Shown: positions 35,918 through 47,200 of the stretch, piece by piece
Position numbering within the stretch: position 1 is the stretch's first letter
Layout of the letters: every line of letters starts with the position of its first letter
Source: Euglena gracilis
Taxonomy: Eukaryota; Euglenida; Euglenophyceae; Euglenales
DNA: 64,000 nucleotides
NCBI GenBank assembly: GCA_039621445.1
Contig: CP154955.1
Span: 33,463,417 to 33,527,416, forward strand
Direction of reading: 5' to 3'
Made by a program: the position numbers and the translations under genes
The notes under the pieces: generated by a model
What the model was told of the DNA's origin: nothing
The model's input: only the letters and a program-made list of their open reading frames with translations
The model's database searches: none

Positions 35918-36370
35918 TTAGAAAAAGTGCCCTGACACTGTACTGTTCCCGTCCCCCCTATGGGAACAGTAAGGGGGGGGGACAATAAGGGGGGTCAATG
36001 GTACATGGTTTGTGGCGAGCCGCTTTGTGTTCCAACCCTGAAAGCTGTGTCGGAGGGACTTGCAGCAGTGGAAAAACGGGCAATGGAAAAGGCCTGGGCC
36101 CGCTTCCTCGGAATATGAGGAATCTGGACTGCGCTCAGCCCTTCGTTTACATGTGTGGTGGTTTGGTCTTGCAAGTGCGGAAGTGGTGGAGGAGGAGGTG
36201 CATGGTGGCGGAGGCGCCAAGTTGATGACAGCAGCTGATTGATTCACCGCCATGAAAGCTGCCCCAGGATCCGAAGGCGAAGTCGGCCCCGGATTTGATT
36301 CGATATCTCCATCATTGCATAGGTCCCGCATCCGTGAACGTTGTGCGGACAACTTGCCTTCAACTTGCAA
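35918..36370 (-). pseudogene. ORF with 2A-like motif DIESNPGP, probable retroelement N-terminus
   Basis: The frame reads AQRSRMRDLCNDGDIESNPGP at 36284-36346 and then continues about 120 codons of Pro/Ser-rich sequence. DxExNPGP is the full 2A consensus, which makes ribosomes skip one peptide bond. 2A motifs at the N-terminus are known from trypanosome non-LTR elements (L1Tc, ingi). It lies upstream, on the same strand, of the retroelement fragments at 33-34.3 kb and may be the same element. An ICPHCKLKASC stretch is seen in another frame just before it. No ATG opens the frame, so the true start is unknown. Confidence 0.6.
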
Positions 36371-36764
36371 TGAGGACAGATGAAGAAGACCTGGATTGCA
36401 AATGTGGAACCATAGAGGGAAAGCCAGGGAGGGGATGGAAAGGGGACGAGTGAGGATGGGAGATATGGGCGAACGGTAGCTCGGAATCGTGGCGATTGAG
36501 GTTGGTGGTCGAAAGTGAATGGTGGTGGGTGGGCCGTGGTGGGGACAGGGTTGGGCCAGGGCTGAGGCATTGTTTTAAAACAAGTGTTTTTAAACAAGTT
36601 TTTTTCCCCATTTGCAGTGTTTTATTTAAAAAAACACTCTTTTTTGAAACAAAAAACCGTTTTTCAACCGTTTTTTATTAATTAAAGTTTTTTTTTTTTT
36701 GTTTTAAAAAAAAAAAAACGTCAGCCCTGGGTTGGGCACATGGGGGGTGAGGGGGGGGGGCGAG

Positions 36765-36935
36765 CCAGCAGTGGGGACTGCGGCTGCACCATGGGGAGGG
36801 ACAGGCTCGCCAGGGCTCACCGAGGGAGAGATCCTTGGGCGAGGATCCGAGGGAGAGGCTGCCAAGGATCTCTCCCTCGGTGAGCCCGGACGGGCCTGTC
36901 CCTCCCCGTGGTGCTGCTGCAGTCCCTACTGCTGG
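36765..36935. repeat. Long hairpin 1 with GGCGAGGATCCGAG loop
   Basis: Arms of about 74 bp run from CCAGCAGTGGGGACTGC to GAGAGATCCTTGG and back to CCCTACTGCTGG, about nine tenths paired. The loop holds GCGAGGATCCGAGGGAGA. Confidence 0.85.
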
Positions 36936-36956
36936 CCATCCCGCGGACCCGTCCCC

Positions 36957-37092
36957 CCCACCGCCCCAAAGCACCAACAGGCCGGCCCCCACCGTGACGG
37001 GGTTTACGTTGGGCGAGGATCCGAGAGAGACGCCGCCCAACGTAAACCCCGTCACGGTGGGGGCCAGCCTGCTGGTGCTATGGGGCGGTGGG
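36957..37092. repeat. Long hairpin 2 with the same loop
   Basis: Arms of about 60 bp (core CACCGTGACGGGGTTTACG) with a loop CGAGGATCCGAGAGAGACGC. The loop matches hairpin 1 although the stems differ. Confidence 0.88.
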
Positions 37093-37093
37093 G

Positions 37094-38074
37094 GGAATGG
37101 GGCTGCCCTCGGGGGGGGGGGGGGCGCAGGGAGACCCGCCCAGGCTCGCCGGGGGTGGGATCCTTGGCAGCATCACCCTCGGGTCACGGCCCTTGCTACT
37201 CACTGGGTGGGCGCATCTCAGACCCGGGGCGTCCCCTGTGGGGCCCTTGGCGGCGGGCGGGGCAGGGCGCCTCTTGACACACATGGGAGGAACAGGGGCG
37301 TCCCCCTGTCCTGGGAAGGTGCGAAACTCAGATACTCCTCACGATACAGCGCGATACAGTACCTCACAATACAGCGCGACGGAGGCATCCCTATTTAGAC
37401 CGCAACTCCTAATTCTTTTACGCGAACTCGATGGTGCGCTGCACCCCAGGCCGAGGAAATTATGTCCCATCTCTCCTGATGGCAGATATTTGCTTGATTT
37501 TTGAAAAACACTGTTGTCCTTCTTCGCTGTAGTGTCCAAGCCAAGCCTGTATGAATTGAGTGAAAGCTCCAAGTTTTTCCAACACCAATTGGATCCATGC
37601 AAAGCTTGAGACCAAGAATTTCATGTCAATAAAATTATGAATTTTTCCGGATGGTTTGAAGGACCATCTCCTTTTTTCTTGTCCTCCTTTTTTTCCCTGA
37701 ACTGGACACCCTTGAAGCCTTGTTGCTCGGTGACCTTCGCCGAATTTTTTGTTTTGAATTGCCAAGATTTTGAATTTTTTCTCTGCGAAATGGGCACACC
37801 CATGACGTCACGTGCCTTTTTCTCCTCGGTGCTTCATATTTCATGTGGTTCTTTATTATGAAGGAGACAGTTCAAGTTCAGTCCTGTCGTGAAAGACGGA
37901 GGAAGGGAATAGAACCTTAAAGGAAGGAAGGAGATAAGGAAAATGTGAACATGACTCACAAAAACCGAATGTTTAATCCCCCTTTTATCTTCATTTTTTG
38001 TTGAGACAACAAACTTTTTTCCCCATCATTGCCAAAGCAAGGAAAACAGTCGGTTTTCCTTTGTTCATTCCCAG
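37094..38074. other. Region upstream of the gamma gene
   Basis: No supported gene. It contains CGATACAGCGC/CAATACAGCGC short repeats at 37342-37382, and A/T-rich sequence up to the gamma acceptor. Promoter elements cannot be recognised, as expected if the gene is trans-spliced from a longer transcript. Confidence 0.4.
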
Positions 38075-38082
38075 AAGACAAG

Positions 38083-38801
38083 ATGCCTGGTGGAGGAACC
38101 ATTCGCTTCTGGAGAGAGAAGCTCGAAGGGTACAAGAAGTACCATCAAATCGTCAAAACCATCAAGATGGTGACTTTGGCCAAGTATCGGCAGACGGTTG
38201 TTCGGACCAGAGTTCGTGACCAGACCCTTCGGTACACACGTAAGGCACTTGATGCAAAGACCCAAGATGACCAGGAGGTCATTGAAAAGAGTGAATGCCT
38301 CCTCTATGTCCCCATCACGACAAACCGTGGCTCATGTGGGGCTTTGAACACAAATATGGTGAGATATTTGCAAGAAGTTGAGAATCCGTATGCCAATTTC
38401 ATCCTGTTCTCTTTTTTTTGACACCAACCGCAGCAAAATGACAATCATTTCAGTCGGCAAGAAAGCTTTGGATGCGATGACAAAGGTCTTCCAAGATACA
38501 TACCGCAGGACAATCCTGAATGACATGAAGCAAGCAATGAGCTTTCAGTTCGCCGCATATGTGCTCGAGCACATGAACACTGTGCCCTGGGATCGGTATT
38601 TTTTTTCACCAAAAATTGTTTGGCCTTAATTTTTTACACAGGGCCCAAATTGTGTACAACCGCTACCACGGTGCTGCAAGCCAGAAACTTGCTATTTTCA
38701 ACCTCCCCAAGTTTGAGGACTGGAAGCAGAAGTTGGAAGAGGACAGTGCAGGTGATGGAAAAATCGAGGAAGACGGACTTCTCCAGAGTCTCCCAATGAA
38801 G
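38083..38801 (+). CDS. Gamma subunit exons 1-3 with two 46-nt introns
   Basis: Exon 1 ends at 38387 in ...GAGAATCC and exon 2 starts at 38434 with CAAAATGAC, restoring Asn-Pro-Lys-Met. Intron 1 is 38388-38433 (GTATGC...CCGCAG). Exon 2 ends at 38595 and exon 3 starts at 38642, restoring Asp-Arg-Ala-Gln. Intron 2 is 38596-38641 (GTATTT...CACAG). Both introns are exactly 46 nt with a T-rich 3' half. Unspliced, each stops the frame. Exon 3 ends in Met-Lys at 38801 before GTGCGT. Together these exons encode about 209 residues, covering the N-terminal helix and the Rossmann-like domain. Confidence 0.92.
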
Positions 38802-41227
38802 GTGCGTTTTCTGATTTAGTATGGGAAAATGGTGATGGAGTTTTTGGTGGTTGGTGGTTGCAGGCCAACCAATTACTGAATCCAAGGGGTTTGCATGGAT
38901 TTTTTGGAACTGTTTCAGCATCCCACTGGAATTTTTTTGGAAGTCGGAAGGTTCGGGTTGTTGAAGGAGTGGGGTCAGAATTAGACCTAACTTTAGGCCT
39001 GACATTTGAGTTAGGCCGAAAGTTTGGCCGAAAGTTAGGCCTGACTCGTGACCCTAACTCTCTCCTTTGCCCAAAAAGTTCCGTTGTTCGAGACCGATGA
39101 TGAAAATCTTGGTGGGGTTGCGAAAACCGATCTTTGGTAAATGCTGTTTTGCACGGCCCACGTGTAAACGCTGGGTGAATGCTGTTAACGATGCTGATCG
39201 ACTGGTTGAAAAGTCGGACCAGTTGGTCGACAACCCAGAACCCCCGGGTCTACATCGTTGCATGACACCCCCTCCATTGGTCGACAAACCCCCGCGTCGT
39301 AAAAGGAATTTTGCTTAAAAAGGGGGGTGCTAGGTTACTGCAACCATCTTTTTGCCCCCCCCCCGCCAAGTTATTCAGCCACTGCCAGGAGCAAGGGCCC
39401 CGCCAAGGGCTTCAATTTAGGTGGACATACATGTGAGGGAAGGCAGAAAAGACCAGCATTGCAAAGTTCGCGTAATTTATAATTTACAAATTACACAATT
39501 TCAATTTACGGTGACTTTCAATGATTTTACAGTAATTTCTGAAATGCTAATGTTAGCCAGGTTTGAATAGTGTTGAGCTCTTAATAAGCGCGCCCCCACC
39601 CCTTCATTGACCCCCCCCCATATAAACCGGCCCACTTTATGGAGCTCTTTTGGCTGAAATGCAAGGGTTTTGTGCTCGAAACGGGACAGGTCAAGGGGTC
39701 AAAAATCGCTCATTCCAAAAAAACTTCGTTTCGGGCAAAAAATTTTTCTATTTTTTTCGACTTTTTTCTCCCGGTTTCGACCCAAAGTCAATGGGTTGGC
39801 GGCCCAAAATGGGGCGCTGGCGGGTCCAAAAACGCTCATTTTCCGGATGGCCATCATGGGTCATGATGGCCATCAGGGGTCACGATGGCCATCATGGATC
39901 ATGATGGGTCACGATGGCCATCTTGGGTCATAATGCGCATCATGGGTTATGATGGCCATCATGACCCATGGGTGTCATGATGGCCAAGATCAACATCATC
40001 ATCATGACCCATGGGTGCCATGATGGCAGGCTTCTTTTTAAGACCTCTGGGGGGGGGGTCCCCCCCACCCACCCAGGGTGGCGCGGGACTCCCCCAGGGG
40101 GGGGGGGGCGGGGACCCCCCCCCAAAATCGGGCCCGTTAAAGGCAATTTCCAAAAATTTTCGGAGCTTCGCGCCGAAAAGGTATACCCGGCGCCTCCGGC
40201 GCAGGACCCCCCCCCCCCCGGGGGGTCTGCTGACTTAAAAAGAAGCCTGCATGATGGCCAAGATGGGCCGGGGGGTCGAAAAACGCCCATTTTCGGCTCG
40301 AAAACTCTTTTTCTGGGTCCGGGAGGCAAAAAAGCATGGTTTTGGGCAAAAATATTTTTTTTCGATTTTTTTCGATTTTTTTCGACTTTTTGGGCCAAAA
40401 TGTGTACAAAATGACCAAAATCAGCCGAAGAACGGCCTACGCAAACAGTTGCGGGAAATCAAAATACCGGTAGATGGGGCGTTCCAAGGGCTTCAAATTA
40501 GGTCTCCGGACATTTCCTTTGATTTGGCTTCATTTAGGAGATATTTTGAAACTTGACATTTTTTGGTCGAAATGGCAGAGTCCAAAGGGGGGGGGGTTAA
40601 AACGGGGGGCAGGCCGATCCTACCCAGTTTAGACCCCTTCGCGCGTGAATAACTCGGGTCTGGTGGGGAGTTGGGGGTCAAACCCAGGTGATTCGGAAAC
40701 TAGAAATCCAGTCGCTCTCAACTGAAAAAAAATTTTGGGAGCGGGGCCGGGATCATGGTGATAATCCGTCGGTTCCCGAGGTGGCCCCAAGTCGGTTCCC
40801 AAGGCGGCCCCGAGGGGGGGGAGGAGTCTTGAGTGACCCCGGCGCCGGAAAATTTTTTTGGGCCTAAAATGGCCTAAAGTAACTGGAAAGTGGCCGTTTT
40901 TCTGAGTGGCCGACCCCCCCCCCTGGGGGGGGTAGTGACTGGCTGGTTTTTTGAAAATGAGTGACTGACTGGTTTTTAAAAAAGTGGAGTGACCCCCCCC
41001 CCCGGGGTCGGTAAGCAATTGTATGGTTTGGACCCCTTTGCGGCTGAATAACTCGGGCCTGGCGGGGAGTTAAGGGTCATATGGCGGTGATTCGGAAACT
41101 AGGAATCCAGTCGCTCGCGACTGAAAAAAAATGCCGGGAACGGAGCCGGGGTTATGGTGATAATCCGCGGTTTTCACGGTCCACGGGGGGGGGGGGGGGG
41201 GGATTCGGGGGGGCGGGGGGGGCGGGG

Positions 41228-41269
<42 letters not shown>

Positions 41270-44200
41270 GGGGGGGGGGGGGGGGGGGGGGGGGTGGGGG
41301 GGTTTGGTTAAGCACTGTCCCACCCCCCCCCCGGGGGGGGGTGGGTGACTGGTTTTTTGAGAGTGACTGACTGGTTTTGGGCCCGGACCCCCTCCCCCCC
41401 CGGGGGGGGGGTCGGCCAGGAGTGGGCAAAAGTGGCTTGAGTGACCCCGGCGCCAAAGGTGCCGGAAAATTTTTTTTGGCCTAAAATGGCCTAAAGTGAC
41501 TGGAAAGTGGCCCGTTTTTCTGAGTGGCCGACCCCCCCCCCCCCGGGGGGGGAGTGACTGACTGGCTTCCCAAAAAAAAGTGACTGACTGGTTTTTAAAA
41601 AAGTGGAGTGACCCCCCCTCCCCCCCCCGGGGGTCGGTAAGCAATTGTATGGTTCCACCCCCCCTTTTCCCTGGTGGCAAGTTTGGCTCTTACTCCTGAA
41701 GAGATAAGAGCTCAGCGACCCCCGCCCCCTACCACCTTACCCCCCTAGGCCTGAAATTGTTTGTGTCAGTCGATTTCCATTCAGGCGCCCGTTTATGTCA
41801 GTCGATTTCCATTCAGGCGCCCGTTTATGTCAGTCGATTTCCATTCAGGCGCCCGTTTATGTCGGTCGATTTCCATTCCATTGAAATCTGTTGCTGGTCA
41901 GATTGGGAATTTTTACTGACTTTTTGGACATTTTGGATCTCCCTTTTTTGAAGACATTTTTGGTCCTATGGGGTTGTGGAGGCGTTATGGACCAGAAAAA
42001 AACCAAAATTGGGGTCAGGTGATCACAGCTGGCTGAACTTTGGATGGAACAGACGGAAGGACGGAGCTGAAGATTATCATTTTCTGGGACTTCAGAAAAA
42101 GCATTCGGCAAATTTGCCCTGAACCAGTTGTTATCACTGGTCATCTGAAAGAAAAGCTTTTGGGTGAGGAGTGATTTGGCCACGTTAAACCTATTTTCTG
42201 GGCTCGACGCCTGTATTGCAATTCTATTCTATTGCAAGGCTGTGTTCCTGGCAACATGGCTTTGGTCAAAATCTGTGTCTGCAGAGTCTGCGTTTAAGAC
42301 CAGGGATTTTTTTAAGTTTGGACCCCCGGGGGGGGGGAGGGGGGGGTTGGGTGGGTGGGTCGGCCGGGCCCCCTCCCCCCCCCCCGGGGGGTCCCCCCCG
42401 GAGGGGGGTGGGATATACTTTTCGGCGCCGCAGGCGCCGAAAAAATTCTATTTTTAGCACTTTTCGCGATTTTTCGGCCATTTTTTGTGGGTACCCCGGG
42501 CCCCCCTCCCCGCCCCCCCCCGAGGGACCCCCCCAAGGGGGTTGGGGGGGGGGGGGAGGGGCCCCCCTCCCCCCCCCCCGGTCTTAAAAAAACCCCTGGT
42601 TTAAGACACAGTTCTTGATGTAGAGATTGTTTCTTTCAAAATGGAAGAAAAGCTGCATTCCGAAAAAGGGAACAAAAGGTTGGGTCGACATTAACGGATT
42701 TCAGGCTGACACCTAAAATGTCCCGAAACGGAACAAAAGGGCATTCAAAAAAGGACACAAAAGGTCGGTCGATTTCCAAGACATCGGAAACCGTTTATGT
42801 CAGTCGATTTCCATTCAGGCGCCCGTTAGTGTTGGTCGATTTCCATTCAGGCGCCCGTTAGTGTCGGTCGATTTCCATTCAGGCGCCCGTTAGTGTCGGT
42901 CGATTTCCATTCAGGCGCCCGTTAATGGGCCAAAAACCACTTTTTTGACCATATTTCCGTCCAGGCGGTTCGGTCGAATGAATATCAAGACAGGTGTCGG
43001 GCCCAGACAAAATAGGTTTTAGAAAAATCGACCGACACTAACAGATTCAGCAGGGGCGCCGGGCGGCTCGCTTCGCTGCGCCCCTGCTGAATCTGTTAGT
43101 GTCGGTCGATTTTTGTATAGAAACTGGGGGAGTTGGCAAATTCTACGCAGTTGGTACCCCTTGTCAGCTGAATAACTCATGAAAATCAAGAAACCAAAAA
43201 ATAAGCTCATTTCTGAATGTCTGGCAAGCATTTTCAGTCACTCACCCCTTTGGCCCGTATTCTGGCTCTTTTTTTCAAAATGGCAATTTGTGGTGTTTTT
43301 GGGGTGTTTTGGAAACATCCATTTTTCACCCCAAAAACAGCCCTATATGGCCCCCAGAAAAATTGGCCGGAAAATGGCCGTAACTCGGGCTGCACGAAGA
43401 GTTCGGGGAAAAGTAAAATTCAGTTGCCATCGCTGGATGTCTGATAAAAGAAACTTTCCATCAAGGGGTGTTTTGGAAACTGTTGAAACAGACGGATACA
43501 TCTTAATTCAGGAATTTCAGTTCCATTGGTCAAGAATTCGGGGAAATACAAATATTGCCAAAAATGCCCAAAATGGAACAAAAGGTTATTCAGAATAACA
43601 AAACGAAATGAGTTGGTCAATTTCGAAGACATTAAAACCTATTTTCTGGGCCCGACACCTGTCTTGAAATTCTACTGACATTAACGGATTTCAGGCTGAA
43701 ATTGTTTATGTCAGGCGATTTCCATTCAGGCGCCTGTTTATGTTTTGCTCGATTTCCATTCAGGCGGCCGTTTATGTCAGTTGATTTCCATTCAGGCGCC
43801 CGTTTATGTCGGTCGATTTCCATTCAGGCGCCTGTTTATGTCAGTCGATTTCCATTCCATTGAAATCTCTTGCTGGTCAGATTGGGAATTTTTAGTGACT
43901 TTTTGACATTTAGTGACTTCGACATTCTTGGTCCTATGGGGTTGTGGAGGAGATATGGATCAGACAAAAAACCAAGCTGTGATCACCTGACTGGTCAGGT
44001 GATCACAGCTGGCTGAATTTTGGATGGAACAGACAGAAGGACGGAACTTAAGATTATCATTTTCTGGAACTTCAAATTTGTCCTGAACCAGTTGTCATCA
44101 CCGGTCATCTGAAAGAAAAGCTTTCGGGTGAGGAGTGATTTGGCAATGGTAAACCTATTTTCTGGGCTCGACGCCTGTATTGCAATTCTATTCTATTGCA

Positions 44201-47200
44201 AGGCTGTGTTCATAGCAACATGGCTTTGGTCAATATCTGTGTTTCTAAAAAAATGCAGACTCTGACCTGAGTCTGTGTTTCGAAACGCTGACTCTGTTTC
44301 TGCGTTTCGAAACGCTGACTCAGGTCAGAGTCTGCGTTTAAGACACAATTCTTGATATAGAGATTGTTTCTTTCAAAATGGAAGAAAAAAGCATGGTCGA
44401 CATCAACGGATTTCAGGCTGAAACTTACAATGCCCCAAAACGGAACAAAAAGGCATTCAAAAAAGGAAACAAAAGGTTGGCTGATTTTCAAGACATCGGA
44501 ATCCGTTTATGTCAGTCAATTTCCATTCAGGCGCCTGTCGATTTCCATTCAGGCGCCCGTTTATGTCAGTCAATTTCCATTCAGGCGCCCGTTTGTGTCA
44601 GTCGATTTCCATTCAGGCGCCCGTTTATGTTAGTCGATTTCCATTCAGGCGCCGTTTATGTCAGTCAATTTCCATTCAGGCGCCCGTTAATGGGCCAAAG
44701 ACCCCTTTTTTGACCATATTTCCGTCCAGGCGGTTCGGTCGAATGAATATCAAGACAGGCGTCAGGCCCAGACAAAATAGGTTTTAGAAAAATCGACCGA
44801 CACAAACAGATTCGGCTCCGTGCGGAAAATCGCGGATGACCAAATTGCGGATCCTGCCGATCTGGTCGGCCCGACCTATGGTCGGCCCGACCTGTGCGTA
44901 TGGCTTATCGACCTGTGTGGGTCGGCCCGACCTGGTCGGTAGGAGAAACGCAATTATCCGCACTACCCCCCCCCTCTTCTGGAAATTTAAGCCCCCCCCC
45001 TGAAAATTTTGTCCAAATCACCCCAAAACCAGTCAAAACCCACTTGAATGGCTCCAGAACCCCCCAATCGGGGCGAATATGCAAAAACTTGGGGGGAAAA
45101 TGCCCAGTTTGGGCCATTTTTGGGAAAAACGAGAAAATGCCCACACAGATTTCGTTTTTGTTCAACACCAACCGCCCCCCGCACCCCCCCCCCCCGCCCC
45201 TAATAACAAAATCCCTTCGCTGCCGGACCGTTTGGTGAGCATGCGCAATCAGACACCCATTGTCGGTGGGCGCCTTTGGCGCCCTTGGCCGTCTAACCTG
45301 GAGCCATTTAAGTGGGTTTTGACTGGTTTTGGGGTGATTTGGACAAAAGTTTTTTTCGGGGGGGGGGGCCTTAAATTTCCAGAAGAGGGGGGGGGGGTAG
45401 TGCGGATAATTGCGTTTCCTACCGACCAGGTCGGGCCGACCCACAATGGCCGGGCCGACCAGGTCGGGCCGACCCACAATGGCCGGGCCGACCCGCAATT
45501 TGGTCATCCGCGATTTTCCGACCGGGGCCAACAGATTCAGCAGGGGCGCCGGCGGCTTGCTCCGCTCGCTCGCGCCCGGCGCCCCTGCTGAATCTGTTAG
45601 TGTCGGTCGATTTTTGTATAGAAATCTGTTTAGGTCAGTCGAATTCCAAGACGGCGCACGTTATTGGACCTAAAACCACTTTTTTCGGCAATATTTCCGT
45701 GCTGAAACTGTTGGTGTCGGTCTGTTTTTGTATGGAAATTGGCCGAAAAATAGCCATAACTCGAGCTGCACAAAGAGTGTGGAAAAAGTTTGGAAAAAAG
45801 CCCAATTGGAAGGGCATTCCAAGGGCTTGATTTTCAGTTGCCAGACATTTGCTTCCTTGTCAAGGTATCTTGATATCTCGGAAATGAAGCAAAATCAAAG
45901 GAATGCCCGGGGACCCATAATAGAGCCATCGGAACGCCGTATCTAGCAATATTTTGATTTCCCAATTTCACTCCATGGCTGGAGTTATGGACATTTTAAG
46001 CCCGGTTTGCTCCAAACCTGTACTGCTGTGGCCTGTTTTGATTTGGCCATTTTTTTAGCCATTTTTGGGTCATTTTGGGGTCAAAAATAATCGAAAATAA
46101 AACAAACCTCCAAAATGGTGGCCGATCAATGGAAATCACTGGGGACGTGAAATAAAGCCCCTGGGATCCTCAATCGCCCCGTGTAGGCCACCAGGGCCAG
46201 CTGCCTGCTTGGGCTTAGGCCAGGCTGGGGCGGGCTGCCGGCCAGTCCGGGCCGCCGGGCTGCCGGCTTGGCAGGGCCGGCTGCCACAAACCTCAATCTG
46301 CTGCAGCATGGCACCATCAGACACGTAAAGAGCGATGCACTGCACAAAACCTGGTGCCGACCCCCCCCCCCGGGTTGGTTGGGGTCTGGACCGCCCCCGC
46401 CCCCCCTAGACGTTGGGAGGGAGGGTCCAGACCAGACCCCCCACACTTCCAAAAGAATCAAAATATTTTTTTCCGGGACACAGCTGGAAAGTGAGCAAAA
46501 AACATCTTTTTTTCCTCATTTTTCAGAATATTACCCATTTTTTGATGTTCTTTGATGTTTTCCGAATAAAAATGGTCAAAAATAAAAAAAATGAGATTTT
46601 TCGGATTCATTTTGAAAGGATAATCAGGGATTTTTGAGCAATTTGGCCTGATTTCTGATTTCCGGCCTGTCACCCGTCCATAAAACCGATAATTTTCCCG
46701 CCCCCCCCCTCAGTTTCGAAGTGGAGGGGGGGTCCGACCCCCCCCTCCCCCCTCAAGGCTCTCACCCCAGATTTTCATTACCCCCCCCCCCTAGTCGTAT
46801 GACCACCCCTCATTTATGACCACCCCCCGGTCACAGGTTGCAGGTTATGGGGGTGTTATGACCCCCCCCCCGGTCACAGGTTGCAGGAACCCGGTCATAC
46901 GACTAGGGGGGGGTAAGTGCGTGCAGGAAAAAGTTTTTCTGCGCCGCGTGCTCCGCGGCACCGGAAATTTTGTAACCGCGTGCACCGCGGAAGATTTCTT
47001 TCCGTGCGCCGCGGCATAGCCATCCCACTTATCCCCTGTCCATGCTGCGACAAAAAAAGCATGCGCTGCGGGAACGTCATTGGTGCGCCGCAGGTGCATT
47101 ATTGGTGCTGGTGCGCTAACAGTTACCGCGGGTGTGCCGTGACAAAAATTCGATTGTGCGCTGCGTCCACCGCGGCAATTTTTTTTTTGCGCTGCGTAAA

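Larger units (their letters stand above)
41757..44805. repeat. Tandem duplication with 32-bp minisatellite blocks
   Basis: The minisatellite unit GTCGATTTCCATTCAGGCGC (full period 32 bp with TTTATGTCA) forms blocks at 41757-41880, 42797-42925, 43696-43860 and 44505-44690. Between them, segments such as GATCACAGCTGGCTGAA and TCTGCGTTTAAGACACA occur twice about 2 kb apart, showing a large duplication of roughly 41757-43020 and 43690-44805. Confidence 0.88.

Noticed and set aside
38359-38433. Donor at ATG|GTGAGA for gamma intron 1
   Set aside because: It would remove Val-Arg-Tyr-Leu and shorten the protein against the family; GTATGC at 38388 keeps the expected length and frame.
41081-41348. Glycine-rich ORFs of the G tract
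   Set aside because: Pure homopolymer translation.
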